Source: Drechslerella dactyloides
Taxonomy: Eukaryota; Ascomycota; Orbiliomycetes; Orbiliales; Orbiliaceae
Direction: 5' to 3'
DNA length: 64,000 bases
Assembly: GCA_020064725.1 (NCBI GenBank)
Contig: JAGTWJ010000001.1
Location: forward strand, 3,968,001 to 4,032,000
The position numbers were made by a program, and so were the translations under genes. Numbering within the stretch: the stretch's first letter is position 1; the number at the start of each line of letters is the position of its first letter. Below, one piece after another: positions 41,911 through 54,916 of this stretch. Under the pieces are notes generated by a model, which was not told the origin of the DNA, searched no databases, and saw only the letters and a program-made list of their open reading frames with translations.

Positions 41911-44475
41911 TTAAATCCGCAGACCCTGTAGGTTCTCCGCAGCCCCGCCATCGGATCGTACAACAACCCGCAGCGCGCTATCGTCCGACGAAGAGCTATC
42001 CGTCTCCTCGCCGTCCTCGCCGTCCGTCCCTTCGCTGCCCTCTTCGCTCTCAGGCGGCAACTCGGCGTCGTCCGGCAGCCCCAGCTCCCGCTTTTTCTTG
42101 AGCTCCTCCGCCGCAGCATCAATCTGCGCCAGACACTCGCCCACAGTCCAGTCCTGCCGGATCCACTCCACCAAATTCTTCTGGTTATTCTTGCGGTTGC
42201 GAAAGCCCCGGTTGTGCTGCCGGACCGTCACCATCAGATCCTCCACGGCGAGCGGCATCTCCCAACCAGCCGCGTTCCTCCCAGACCCCACCGGCGCCGG
42301 CTCGTTCAGCAGCGGTGTTGATATCTTCCGGATGATGGCAGCGGCACGGTGCATCTCGCCACGGATCCGTCGGACGCCGCCGCCGCCGCAGGTGCGGCCG
42401 ACGTTGTGCGAGATCTCAAAGGGATCCTCGAGCGCGAGCAGATACCGGTCCTGATACGTATTGTTCATCTCGCCCACGCGCTCGCGCGCGCTCGTCCACC
42501 CTTTCTGCTGCTTGTACATCACGCCGCCGGGCGTGCGGATGGTAACGCACTCGCTTACGAAATTGAAGTTTGTCGTGTAGTATTGGAAGAACTCGTGGAT
42601 CAGCTGGCCCAGGCTCATCTCGTTCTTGCCGTTCGGAAGGAGGTCCCCGGACTTGATTTTCGACAGGTCCTTGAAGTACCAGATGTTGTAGCCGTCCTGC
42701 GTCAGCTCTGAGACCGGCGTGTCCGCGGGCGGCGGGATCAACTGCAGGTTCGGCAGGACGGGGGGTTGGACGATGTTGATGAGGAAGTGTGCGACCATGA
42801 GGACGTAGCCGTAGGATGATAGGGTCCCAAAGTAGGGCGAATTGAGATCTCGGTTTTTCGACCATTGCTGCCTGCCATTAGCGGATGAACTGGAGGAGCT
42901 GGACGAAATAAGACTAACCTTGATGAAGAGGACCATCTCGCGGAATCGAGGGTCGCAGTGACTGTATGTTCGGAAGAAGTGTGAGTTCGTGATCCCGAGA
43001 TGGGCTTTGAACCCAATGTCGCAAGATACATTCTCCGGCCACGGCTCTTCCTCTACCACAGCCTCGCCCTGCAGGCTGTGCTCTGTGAGAGGAGAACCAG
43101 GCCGAGAGGGAGTCTCCTTGGTTGGCGTTTTCAATTTCAAGATCGGCACCCGCGTCTTGATGAGCAAGTCCACCTCGAAGCCTCTTTTCAGGAACTCGCT
43201 GGCGAGACGGACCGGAATATTCGATTCGAGGCTGGACGGCTGAGGATCGACGGTGTCGTGAGCAAAGATAACATCCATGTCCGCTCCTTTCGTCGCAAAG
43301 CCAGACACAAGCGAGCCGAAGGGGATGATTCGAGATCCGGGCACCAGCTCATCACATATCGTTGATATCCGTCGGAGCATCTTGTCCTTCATGCCAATCT
43401 CTTCAGCTGTCGGACTGACGCCCTCAACGATAGACTTTGCATAGTCGGTCATCACGTCGTAGTCGAGAGGCCAGACTTGGAGATACATTAGCTATAGACA
43501 TGACTCAGAAGAAAGCGCACCCTCCCAGAACCTACAATTGCGATGGCCTCTGCTGCCACCGCCACCGTGAGAGCCTCTGTAGTTGTGGTAAGGCCGACCC
43601 CGACGATTCTGGGGAGGACTCCCTCCGAAGCCCTGCGATGGCCCGGTTGGAGCTTGAAACGCCTCATTGCGGTTGTAAGTTGGGCTGTGGCGCTTGTCGT
43701 TGAAGTGGCTCGGTCCTGTCCTCTCTCTCCGTCAGATGACTCTCCACTCTCAACGGGAGCAAGTTGGTTTCATACCAGAATGACGTCGAGGGTCGTTTAT
43801 CTTGTTCATTTGTGGCGGTGACCGCTCTGCAAGAGGAGGTGGTGCTTGAGCAGGCATGGTGCCAAGCGGAGGGAAATGCAATGCGTTATTCATCTGGGGA
43901 ACCGGAGCGTGCTGCTGAAAGGTGTTCTGTCGATTGCCGTATCTGCCTCTGTGGCCACCGCGTGACCATTGTCCGTGGAAGCCGAACGGGGGAGCGGGTG
44001 CGGGAGCATGGAAGGTGCTGCCTCGGTCCAGCCCAGGCGGCGGATGCGGTGATCCACCCTGGGCTGGGAGCGTACTGCTTCTCTGCAACATTCGCTGCGG
44101 ATGCTGCTGCTGCTGGTGGATATTCGGGCTTGGGAGCAGCCCGTGTGGTGTTGCTGGTGTTGGGAATTGGTGAAACTGGCCGGCGAAAGGCGGAACAGGG
44201 CCCATTGACTGTGCTGGGACTGATGGCTGCCTCTGCTCGTGGCCGGAGGAAGGCTGGGCCTGCTGTGATATAGCATCCAGAGCGGAGGGGTGTCCTTGGA
44301 GGAGCATGCCTCTCAGCTGTGATTCCAGGTTCTGACTACCGGCGGGATCCATCGATCGAGGGTTCTGTGGTATTTGAGGACTCGCATCCTGGTTTGGCCC
44401 AGTCAGATGCGAGGCATTTGACGGCCTGCCAATGTCGCCGGCCCTCAGTAGCGAGGGCGCATTGCGACGGTCCAT
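41911..44475 (-). CDS. Cid1-type poly(A)/poly(U) nucleotidyltransferase
   Basis: Four exons, 44475-43776, 43715-43536, 43475-42919 and 42867-41911, give about 797 residues. Residues 1-290 are Gln/Pro/Gly-rich and end in an RG-rich stretch, probably RNA-binding and disordered. The catalytic core starts at FWPLDYD. It has FGSLVSGFATKGADMDV with the metal pair Asp359/Asp361 and the beta strand FEVDLLIK. LNSPYFGTLSSYGYVLMVAHF follows in the PAP-associated domain. The tail is acidic and Ser-rich. Relatives add untemplated A, U or C to RNA 3' ends to tag them for decay. Introns are 60, 60 and 51 bp. Intron 2 appears to use an AAG acceptor, the only one preserving frame. Intron 3 has no stop and is 3n, so it can be misread as exon. 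Divergent from SLH1. Confidence 0.85.
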
Positions 44476-45172
44476 GGCTTTGTTGGACTGTCGCTGCTGA
44501 TAGAGGAGGAAGAAGAAGAATGAGAACGGAGGACACGTCAATCGTTCGCTGAGTAGTCGAGAATAATGGAATCAATGGCAGCAACGACGGAATCGCGATC
44601 CATTCCGCGATTGGATCTGATGCGCAAGCGAAGTGGCGGGGTGGACGGAGCACAGATCAGATGCAGTGGGGGCTGCCGAATCGAGTGCTCGTGTTTGTAT
44701 GTATGCAGAAGGTATTGTAATGCAGCTGATAGGAATGCTTGATGGTCGATGGTAACGTCGCCTGGCGCGAGCTGAGGGGACCGGCAGAGGGAACAGGGGC
44801 GACTCTGCGGAAGGGTAAATGAAGCGTGAGAGGTTGTAAGTTACGAGAGGGAGCGATGTGAAATATCAAATGCTCTCAGTTGAAGATGGAATAAAGTGAA
44901 GAAGGACACACCAATCGATGCAGGTCTCAGTTTAGACGAAGGCTTGGCACCGGGACACCTGTCACCGCCGGGAAGAGACCCCGGAGCACGGGCCCCGGGG
45001 ACAGGTACATCGGTCAGCAACAACCAAAGATGAGTGACTAACAATGCAATGCCGCATGCATGTCGGTCCAGTGTAGACGTCTTTCGCATTCGACAGCATC
45101 TTCTTCTATCCACTTCATACCGCCCAGAAACACCATCATCACCACAGGCCACGGAAAGCCGGTGTATGCACA
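44476..45172. promoter_or_regulatory. Divergent interval between Cid1-like gene and SLH1
   Basis: A 697-bp spacer containing both promoters. No other gene is seen; a minus-strand frame that continues upstream of 44475 is rejected as leader sequence. Confidence 0.5.
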
Positions 45173-48100
45173 ATGGCGTCCGCAGACCCAGCCTTCGAGG
45201 CCGATGCATTCCTCAAAGAGATCGCAGAGATGGAGCAATTCCTGCGAGCATACCGCAAAGCAGAGAGCGGCCCCGGGGCGATCCAATCTTTGGAAGAATT
45301 CGAGCTCTCAGAGCCGGAGAGCATAGCATCCGACGATGATGATGACGATTCTTTATTCGGCGCCTATGATACCGACGAATCCACCAGTGACAACCAGTAC
45401 CCTCTGAACCAGCACATTTCAAACTCCAACTCCAGTAATGTGAGGCCCCACTATGACCAGCATTGGCTGTCAAAGCAGATAGAGGCCGTCGCTCTGAGGA
45501 CAGGCTCTGCCATGAGGTCCACGGATCTCTACGCCAATGTTTTGCAGCTGCTGCAGTCGAATACATCAGGTTCGATTGCTGCCTCTTCAATGTGACCGCT
45601 ACTCGTGATAGGACGCTTATGTTGCGAGTAGATATGGAACTGCAGTCATCCCTGCCGGACATCCTAGGCTTCGAAGAGCTTGATCTCATCGAGGAACTGA
45701 TCAGTCACCGGCAGCAGATAATCCAGCCCGCAGCCGTCTCATCGCCTTCGTTCTCGGATAACACGGGCGTAGACGGGTTCAACCTTCTGACACCAGAGCA
45801 GCAGAGGGAGCGCCTCAAGCATGCCGACTTTGTCCACAAAACGCAGCAGCTGGGCCCTAAACTCGTAGGTCCGGATAAGAATTATCCACATGTATACAAA
45901 AGCCATGATGCTGGGAACACTCTCAGTTTCACCGGGAAGAAGTATTCCCTACCCGCCGGTAGCGAAAGTCAAGAGTTCGAGGTAACTGCGACCGCCATGG
46001 CCTTAAGCTGATATATTTGGGCTCGTGAGCGCTAATAAAGGCTGCAGAAATACCAAGAAGTCAGAGTGCCTCCCAATCGTGTGGGTGTCGTCAGATCCGA
46101 TGCCGAACGAGTGGAGATCAAAGCTTTAGACAGTCTCTGTCGGAAGACCTTTGTTGGCTATAAAAGCCTCAACAGAATGCAGTCTCTGGTGTACCCTGTG
46201 GCCTACCAAACCAACGAGAACATGCTGATCTGCGCTCCCACCGGTGCGGTAAGCTTTGTCCACAGTTACAAATCTTCGTATACAGATAGTTGCAGTTCTG
46301 ATGCCAGTATCACAGGGTAAAACGGATGCTGCCATGTTGACAATTCTTCACACGATTGGTCAGAATTGTCATCCACAGCCTTCGATGACGACAGGTGACG
46401 AATATCACGTCAATCTGTCGGATTTCAAAATTGTGAGAACCATACCTGCCACGCGTCTGTGCCCAGTTTGCGCTAACAAGATCCATAAAGGTCTACGTTG
46501 CACCGATGAAAGCGTTAGCTGCCGAAGTGGTTGTTAAACTTGGAAAGCGTCTCGCCTGGCTTGGCATTGAAGTGCGAGAACTAACTGGTACAATTCTAGC
46601 GTTGCAGTCATGATTTTTAATGTGGGCACGTCTAACGGTTCTACTTGCAGGTGATATGCATTTGACCAAGGCGGAGATCTTGCGTACTCAGATCATCGTC
46701 ACGACACCCGAAAAGTGGGACGTTGTAACGAGGAAAAGCACGGGCGACAATGAACTCGTCCAGAAAGTTCGCCTATTGATCATCGATGAAGTTCATATGC
46801 TTCACGATGAACGTGGTCCTGTGATCGAGACCCTCGTCGCCCGGACACAGCGACAAGTGGAAGCAACCCAGTCAATGATCAGGATAGTTGGTCTATCTGC
46901 GACGCTGCCAAACTATGTAGATGTGGCCATGTTCCTCAAGGTCAACCCTCTACAGGGCTTGTTCTACTTTGACCAATCTTTCCGTCCCGTACCTCTGGAG
47001 CAACATTTCGTAGGTGTCAAGGGTAAGGCGGGCAGCAAGGTTTCTAATGAGAATCTTGACCGAGTTTCATTCGAGAAAGTCCGGCAGATGCTCGAACAAG
47101 GGCATCAGGTTATGGTATTCGTGCACTCTCGGAAAGACACCGTCAAAACAGCGAGAATGCTGCACGAAATGTCCATAGACGAGCAGTGCAGCGACCTTTT
47201 CGACAACACCGAGCACCCAAAATACGACTTTCTGAAGAGAGATGTCGACAAAGCCAAAGCCAGGGAATTGAAGGAGCTATTCAGGAAAGGCTTAGGGGTA
47301 CATCACGCCGGAATGCTGAGGACTGATAGAAACTTGATGGAGCGTCTCTTCGCAGAGGGCGTTATCAAAGTCCTTTGTTGTACAGCTACTCTTGCCTGGG
47401 GTGTTAACTTGCCGGCTGCGGCTGTAGTGATCAAGGGCACCCAAGTCTACAACCCTCAGAAGGGCGGGCATGTAGACCTTGGTATTTTGGATGTGCTGCA
47501 GATTTTCGGTCGTGCAGGAAGACCCCAGTTTGAAAGTGCGTTCTCTATTGGGCCCTTAGTTATCGCCGCTGCTAACATTACATTCCAGAATATGGTATCG
47601 GCATTATCTGCACGACACACGACAAGCTAGCGCATTACCTAGCCGCCATTACTCAACAGCATCCCATTGAGTCCAGGCTCACGGAGAAACTGGTAGACAA
47701 TCTGAACGCCGAAGTCTCGCTAGGAACGGTGACCTCTGTGGACGAAGGTGTTCAATGGCTTGGTTACACATACCTCTTCGTCCGCATGAAGAAGAACCCC
47801 ATGGCATACGGGATCGACTGGAGTGAAATCCAACATGACCCCAATCTCGGAAAGAGACGCCGGGACCTCATAATCAAGGCGGCTCGCTCGCTTCAGAGAA
47901 CACAGATGATCATCTACGATGACCGGACGGAATCTCTTACGTCGAAGAACGTTGGACGAATTGCTTCGAACTACTATATCCTCAGCACCAGCATCGAGAT
48001 CTTCAACACGATGATGAGTGCTCACGCAGCCGAGGCAGATGTCTTCAAGATGCTCAGCATGAGCGGCGAATTCGACCAGATCAAATCCAGAGATAACGAG

Positions 48101-51100
48101 GCCAAGGAACTAGCCCGTCTGCAAATCGAGGAATGCCCATGCGACATAGAGGGAACTCTGGATACAGCACACGGCAAAGCAAACGTGCTGCTTCAGTCTT
48201 ATATTTCTAGATCGAATATCGAAGACTTCGCACTTATATCCGATTCGGCCTACGTCGCGCAGAACGCTGCAAGAATCTCCCGCGCCTTATTCTTGATGGC
48301 ACTCGAACGGAGATGGGGCTACCTCTGTCAAACACTGCTATCGATATGCAAGTCTATCGAGAAGAGGAGATGGTCTTACGAGCATCCGCTGTCGCAGTTC
48401 GACCTCCCCGTTCACATTCTGAAACAACTGAATGAGAAGGAATCCGTGTCCTCAATTGAGACACTCCAGGATATGGACGCCCTGGAAATCGGCGACCTTA
48501 TTCACAACAAGAAAGTCGGATATGACATCAAGCGAATCGTCAATACGTTCCCTATAATCTCCGTAGACGTCGAAACGGCGCCCTTGAATCGCGATGTGCT
48601 CAAAGTGCGCTTGATCATAAATCCGCAGTTCGATTGGAATGATAGGCTTCATGGGAACTCTGAAAGCTACTGGATTTGGATAGAGAACTCGGAGACTTCT
48701 GAGATCATGCACCATGAATACTTCATCCTCTCAAGGAAGAAGTTCAAAGATGAACACGAATTAAACTTCGTGATACCATTGACCGATCCGTTGCCAACAC
48801 AGCTTTATGTTCGATGTCTATCAGATCGGTGGATCGGGGCCGAGAGTGTCACTGCCGTTTCCTTCCAGCATCTGATCAGACCGGACACCGAATCTTTTTT
48901 CACCGATCTCCTCAATCTTCAGCCGCTTCCTATAACGGCGTTGGAAAATCCAATTCTGGAGGAGATATACGGTGCCAAGTTCCAATACTTCAACCCTATG
49001 CAGACGCAACTATTCCATACTCTCTACCATTCAAAATCCAACATATTGCTCGGGTCGCCCACAGGTAGTGGCAAAACTGTCACCTGCGAGTTCGCCATGT
49101 GGGCGGCGTTCCGTGATAAGCCCGGATCAAAAGTGGTATACATTGCCCCCATGAAGGCGCTCGTGAAAGAGAGGGTAAAGGACTGGACCGCCCGCATTGT
49201 TCGCCCGATGGGCCTGCATCTTGTCGAGCTGACTGGAGATAACACACCTGATACTCGATCTATCAGAAATGCCGATATCATCATCACCACACCGGAAAAG
49301 TGGGACGGCATCAGCCGAAGTTGGCAAACCAGAGACTATGTCCGAAAAGTATCTCTGGTCATTATCGACGAAATTCATCTGCTCGGCAGCGACAGAGGCC
49401 CTATTTTGGAGATCATTGTGTCCCGAATGAACTACATCGCATCGCAGACATCGAGCCCCGTTCGGTTGATGGGGATGTCAACAGCGTGCGCGAACGCATT
49501 GGATGTTGGCAACTGGCTAGGAGTCAAGGAAGAGGGACTATTCAATTTTAGACACTCCGTTCGTCCGGTCCCGCTTGAGACTTACATTGACGGCTTTCCT
49601 GAGAAGCAAGGCTTCTGCCCATTGATGGCATCTATGAATCGGCCAGCTTTCCTCGCGATCAAGAGCCATTCACCTTCCAAGCCCGTCATCATTTTCGTGG
49701 CCTCGAGACGACAAACAAGACTTACTGCGAAGGATTTAATTGCTTTCTGTGGTCTAGAGGATAACCCGCGGCGGTTCCTGAACCTGGATGAGGACGATCT
49801 GATAGGCCTCCTGACTAGAGTTCGGGATACACCTTTGAAGGAGGCTCTGGCATTTGGTATCGGGCTGCACCACGCCGGACTCGTCGAAAGCGATCGCCTT
49901 CTCGTGGAGGAATTATTCCTAGCAAACAAGATTCAGATCTTAGTTGCGACCAGCACTCTAGCATGGGGAGTCAATCTACCAGCCCATCTTGTTATCGTCA
50001 AGGGAACCCAATTCTTCGATGCAAAAACGGAAGGGTATAAGGATATGGATTTGACGGACGTTCTGCAGATGATGGGGCGCGCCGGCCGGCCGCAATTCGA
50101 TACCAGCGGGATCGCCCGAATATTCACACAGGAAGCAAAGAAGTCATTCTACAAGTATTTCCTGAATCGAGGATTCCCCGTCGAGTCATCTCTACACAAA
50201 GTTCTCGACGACCACTTGGGTGCAGAAGTGTCAGCTGGCACCATCAAGAGCAAACAGGACTCGTTAGATTATCTGACGTGGACATTCTTCTTCCGAAGAC
50301 TCCACAAGAATCCAAATTTCTACGGGTTGGAGATTGCCGCGGAGGACCAGCACTCCATCTCGGCCCAAGAAGAGGCCAACGCTTTCCTAGTTGAATTGGT
50401 GGATGATTCTGTGAACGAGCTCCAGAAATCCGGGTGCCTTGTATCTCACCCCAACGGTCGTCTCGAGCCTACAGCGTTGGGCAAAATCGCCAGCTACTAC
50501 TACCTTGTAAGTCGGGCTCGGATGAATAGCTACGGAGATAAAGGTATCTGACCAGCGGAGCTATAGTCCCATAAAACAATCCGGCATCTACTCAAGAAGG
50601 CTAAGAGGAAGGCGAGTTTTGAAGACTGCCTCCTCTGGATGTCCAGGGCGACGGAATATGACGGTGTGTATAATTTCTCTGCAAATTTGTACAGGGATGG
50701 CACTGACAGATATTGGCGATAGAACTGCCGGTCCGGCACAATGAGGTAGACGCTGCCTACTCCAAATATGGGTTTGAAAGCGGATGTTGATATCAGCGTA
50801 ACCAGGATCTTGTCAATGCCGAATTATCAGGGCTTCTACGCTACGAAGCGGGACGGATGGGCCTACCAATGTGGGACCCACACGTCAAAGCCTACCTGCT
50901 GTTACAAGCTCATATGGCACGAGCGGAACTACCGATCACCGATTATAACCAAGATCAAATTACGGTGAGTTTGGAAACCGCTCAATATCCGGCGCAGGAT
51001 ACAGATATAACGAGCCTCTAACTGATGATGGATGTGTTTACGATTATAGGTCCTTGATCAGAGCATCCGGATTCTGCAGGTAAGAGATATATTTACGAGT

Positions 51101-52193
51101 AATCGCGCCGTCAGAAGACTCGGTGGCTTATATTAAGGGCGAACTAGGCGTCTATAGATGTCATGGCAGAGCTAGGTATCATGTCCAACTGTCTCATGAT
51201 GATAAGCTTGATGCAGTGTGTCAAACAGGCGAGATGGCCTGGCGACGGGCCTTTATCCATATTACCCGGTGTGGTATTCGAACGGGAACAAAGACGGCTC
51301 GAGACCACGACCTCAAAACCGACCAGTCTTGAGAATTTCGAAGGCATCTCCCAAAATAGACTCGCGCAGTTGGTGAGAGAGCTGGGAGTGCCCTCAAATT
51401 ATGAGAAGCAGGTGAGTTGTAATATCAATTTCTCCGAAATCTCCTGAGCTGCCGCATTTGGCAAACGCATATCAAAGAGGCTCGTCGATATCGACGGTTG
51501 TTTGCTCATTTCGCGCCATCTTGGCCTGTGCGTCCCTCTTTCTCGTAAGCCTGGAGCAGGCAATGCAAGATGAGCAAGCGAAATGAGATGGGATAACATG
51601 CAGGGCCGATAGCGTAGGCGTTTAGCCGGCGGCGAATGCCTTCATCCATACAACCATCCTTACCCCGGCCAGATAACTCCCCCACAATCGTTAGCACAGC
51701 CTTGATGGATATGTTATCATCAAACGAAAGGGTTTTGAGGAGGTTGACTAACTGTTATTGCGCTTGTTATAAAATATAGTTTGCGAGGGTAGCTTTGTCG
51801 TTACCCCAGCTTGACGTTTCCGTCCATTCCGAGCTTACTGGGTCTACCATTACGGTAACGCTGACACGGAAAAATTGGCCCCTGGACAATTATCGTATAC
51901 ATGCCCCCAAATTCCCCAAGCCCCAGACCGAAGGTTACTTCATACTCTTCGGGAGTGAAGAGGCGGATTCTGTATGGGCTCTAAAGAGAGTGAGTTGGCC
52001 ATCCAGCGGTGGTGGCGGCAAGAAGGGTAAGAGCGAAGGCAAAGGATCGACCAAGGCCTCCATCACCCTGACGCTTGACGTCCCTCCGGAAGTAAGAACA
52101 AACGATTACGAGGGTGGGGGCGGCTCGGGAAAGATGGTGCTCTGGGTTGTGAGCGACGGCTATCTAGGGTTGAGGTGGAAGAAAGTTTTGTGA
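45173..52193 (+). CDS. SLH1: Ski2-like RNA helicase Slh1/ASCC3 (RQT complex)
   Basis: Thirteen exons give about 1983 residues (yeast Slh1 1967): 45173-45569, 45632-45981, 46048-46248, 46316-46432, 46491-46587, 46651-47535, 47589-50506, 50567-50663, 50723-50745, 50806-50964, 51050-51079, 51148-51411, 51780-52193. Cassette 1 has APTGAGKT (~312-319, split by an intron), DEVH (433-436) and GRAGRPQFE. Cassette 2 has GSPTGSGKT (~1171-1179), DEIH (1276-1279) and GRAGRPQFD. Each is followed by winged-helix and Sec63-type modules. Slh1 pulls on mRNA to split collided ribosomes in ribosome quality control. Both ATPase sites look intact. Introns are 53-85 bp except the last (368 bp), which holds an antisense coding-like segment. 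Intron 4 needs an AAG acceptor. Exons 9 and 11 are only 23 and 30 bases. Confidence 0.93.
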
Positions 52194-53057
52194 AAGACGT
52201 CTGCATGTCATTGCGGGCAGGATTCCCGCAGGGATATATTAGGGGTTCTCCCTGCTGGCTTAGGCAGCTAATCGCGCATTTGCATTGCATTTGCAATTCC
52301 AGCGCATCTGTTAAATACGTAGTACACAGGCTGATCCGTGTGTTCATTATCAAGCATCGTGGTAAGATATCTGCATGCAGAAGGATCGCACTTGCGGGAT
52401 TCCCGCCCCCAGCAGAGTTTCTGGGAAAACGCATCGATGCGTCCGCTTTAATAGTCCGATACCCTTAATTGGCGTACTTAAATTAATTGAATACGGGCAG
52501 CTAGTCTGCTCTATAATACATACATTCGAAAACGAGGCCATTGAAATAGGAAGGAAATACATTTCTCAGGGGGGGGGGGGGGGGGGGGGTATAATTTTAT
52601 GGATCCAAATATGCAACGTACTCCAGGAATTTGCACCGCGGGGGCAATGATCAAGACAAATCACAAAGGAAAGAAATTTTAAGGTTAAATTATTGACAGG
52701 ATAGAAAGCGAACTAGTGGCAATCTTGATATGAGCCGGCATATGTCGAACAGCTGCGAAAAACGGAAGACATAGAAGAGCCAGCTCAGTGTCCATCAAGG
52801 CCACTAGAGAGAGAGATGACGAACGACGAGAGTATACCGAGGCTTTCCGTAAAAAAACAAAAGAAATTAGTGATCGCAAACTAGCTGCTGGTTAGATGCA
52901 ATAGTACATCAGTGACTTGCAGACGCTTTCGTAGCAAAAGAGCTCTTCATGTGAAACGTGTAGGACATCGGGTGTGATCGATGCCAAGATCAACGAAACC
53001 TAGGACGCTTGATCTGGGAGTCCAGAAATGACCCGTGTGTGGTGTTCAGTTCGAGCA
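52194..53057. other. Intergenic between convergent genes
   Basis: Holds the 3' ends of SLH1 and of the unknown Ser-rich gene, and a 21-base G run at 52569-52589. An ACTTGCGGGATTCCCGC word (~52,390) nearly matches a GCGGGCAGGATTCCCGC word (~52,215). No gene seen. Confidence 0.6.
52569..52589. repeat. Poly-G tract, 21 bases
   Basis: A G21 homopolymer, rare in fungal intergenic DNA; its length is prone to sequencing error. Confidence 0.9.
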
Positions 53058-54916
53058 TCATAATGCTAGAGCGATGGTTTCGGGTGGGACAGCTAGAGCT
53101 GGGTTGGGATCAACGGAATCCAGCTTGGTCGTTGCGAGTGCTGCCACAGTAGAGTCTTCCGTTTTGGGGTTTTGCGATCGCAGAGACCTTGATCTCGATA
53201 CAAATCGTTCAGGGTTGGAGATGACGGGCAATAACAGCTGCCGCTGGGAGATTGAAATTTGACGTGCGATCGAGATTTTTGCGGCTTTAGCGACGTAGGC
53301 TTCGCCTTCCTCCATCGATGGATCGAGCTCAGTTGGAGTGGGGGTTCGGGGCCTTAACGGGGTCGTTGTGACCATTTCCCACTCGGGTTCGTCCAACATG
53401 CTGAATTTCCTAACCCAGGGACCATTGAAATTGCTGCCATTTCCCTCAACGGGTGAGTATGGACTATCGAGTTCTGAACCTTCCGAAATGATCGAAAATG
53501 GCGTTTGAGGCTCCTTGTCGGTTTGGGGGGCGCTCCTCTGACCACGCTCCTCAAGCATCATGAGTAGGGACGGCACAATATCGCTCTCTGGCCGCGGCTT
53601 CCTAAAGGTGCTGGTGTCTGGAGTAACAGCGGCGGGACTTGTTGCAGTTGTTGACTCTGTTGGTGTTGTCATAGCCCGAGGCCTACCCGGACTCTTGGGG
53701 GTTCGCGGAGTCGCCGGGAACAGCCATAGCGGCGATTTATTCACTAGGCCCAATTGTCCCACCGGCAAAGCATCTTTCTTCTTGGGGAGAACAATGGTCG
53801 GTGTGGAGTCCGAACTGGAGCTCTCGGGCTGCATGGCAATTTGTTAGCAAGTTTCTCCCAGGTGAAGCCGTACAGTGGATCAAAACTTACAGATTGTCGG
53901 CCGCCAGTAGCAATACCATTCATGCCGGACTTTCTTCTTGCGTAAATTGAAGGCTTCGGCTGCTGGTTCAACAGCGCGTCAAACATGATGCTGTATCGCT
54001 CCAACTCAACCTTGGGGATATCTACGTCCAGTAAAGGTGACGACTCGAATTTGGACAGCTGCGGCGATGGAGTCTCGGACTCCACAGTATCTATTTCGAT
54101 TATGGGTGACTCTTCCCTCAGCGACTCGATAGATACCTTGGCGCTATGCTGTGTACTGCATACTGGGGAGTTGACGGTCGTAACCGAAACCTGTGATATC
54201 TGGGACTGCAGCGACTTTTGGGGCGACTTTTTATGAAATAAGCCCTTGCCAAAGAACTTCCTCCAGCCAGTCCTGGGTGCCGTGTCCTTTGTTTCGGCAG
54301 TCGAAGCAGCATCATGACTATCTCCGCAAACCGAACCGTTGAATTGATGATCGAGAGAAATGTAGTGTTGCGGTAGAGACTTTGATATATCATCCAAGTC
54401 ATACACCCGGCTGCTTCGTGCGTCCGACAGGGTTTTCGGATGAGAGGCCTCGCCACTGACAGCAACCCCGATTTCGAAGCCCGCGGGGGATGCCGTGTAG
54501 CTTCGTTGACGGGATGAGGAACGTGGCGGGAAAGCATGCAACATAGGGCTGTTAGTTGCCCCTCGTCGGGATGATGGCCTTGACATAGAATTGAATTGTT
54601 CACGGGACCAAGTATAGGAGCGGTTGAGCATGGAGAAGCTTGGTTCGTCGAGACCGTTGTTCTTCTTGCCGTGGGAGGTTTTGGGTCGCTCTGGTGTTCC
54701 CGGAGAAGGTCCACGGCCTCCAGACGTCTTTGGTCGATAAACGTCGAAAGAGCCCTTGGGTGTCGAGTCCGCTTCCGCAACAAGAGCGCTGATCTGTCGA
54801 GGGATGTACTGCGAGTTTGGGAGCGGCTCGTCGTCGAACTTGTGCGTATCTTTCGTTTTCCTCCCAACCCTGCTCTCGGATTTCGATCTCGCTCGTGAAA
54901 GAAGCAGTTTCGCCAT
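53058..54916 (-). CDS. Ser/Pro-rich fungal protein of unknown function
   Basis: Two exons, 54916-53891 and 53828-53058, give about 598 residues. The 62-bp intron has a GTAAGT donor, a TTGCTAACA branch and GCAG acceptor, phase 0. The protein is largely disordered: Ser/Arg/Pro-rich with many SP/TP and RxxS sites. Ordered islands include MAKLLLSRARSKSESR at the start, GWRKFFGKGLFHKK, and VELERYSIMFDALLNQQ followed by SIYARRKS just before the intron. The RYSxMFxxxL...ARR island recurs, as I recall, in uncharacterised Pezizomycotina proteins. Kinase-regulated scaffolding would fit, but I assign no function. The start is the ATG in CGCCATGG context, since no in-frame ATG lies upstream of it. Isolated, with 3.4 kb empty upstream. 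Confidence 0.8.

Noticed and set aside
43764..44273. 169-codon plus-strand frame
   Set aside because: Antisense shadow of the Gln/Pro-rich first exon of the Cid1-like gene.
45570..45631. Apparent in-frame stop in SLH1 suggesting a pseudogene
   Set aside because: It is removed by a 62-bp intron; the joined reading gives the family sequence DMELQSSLPDILGF.
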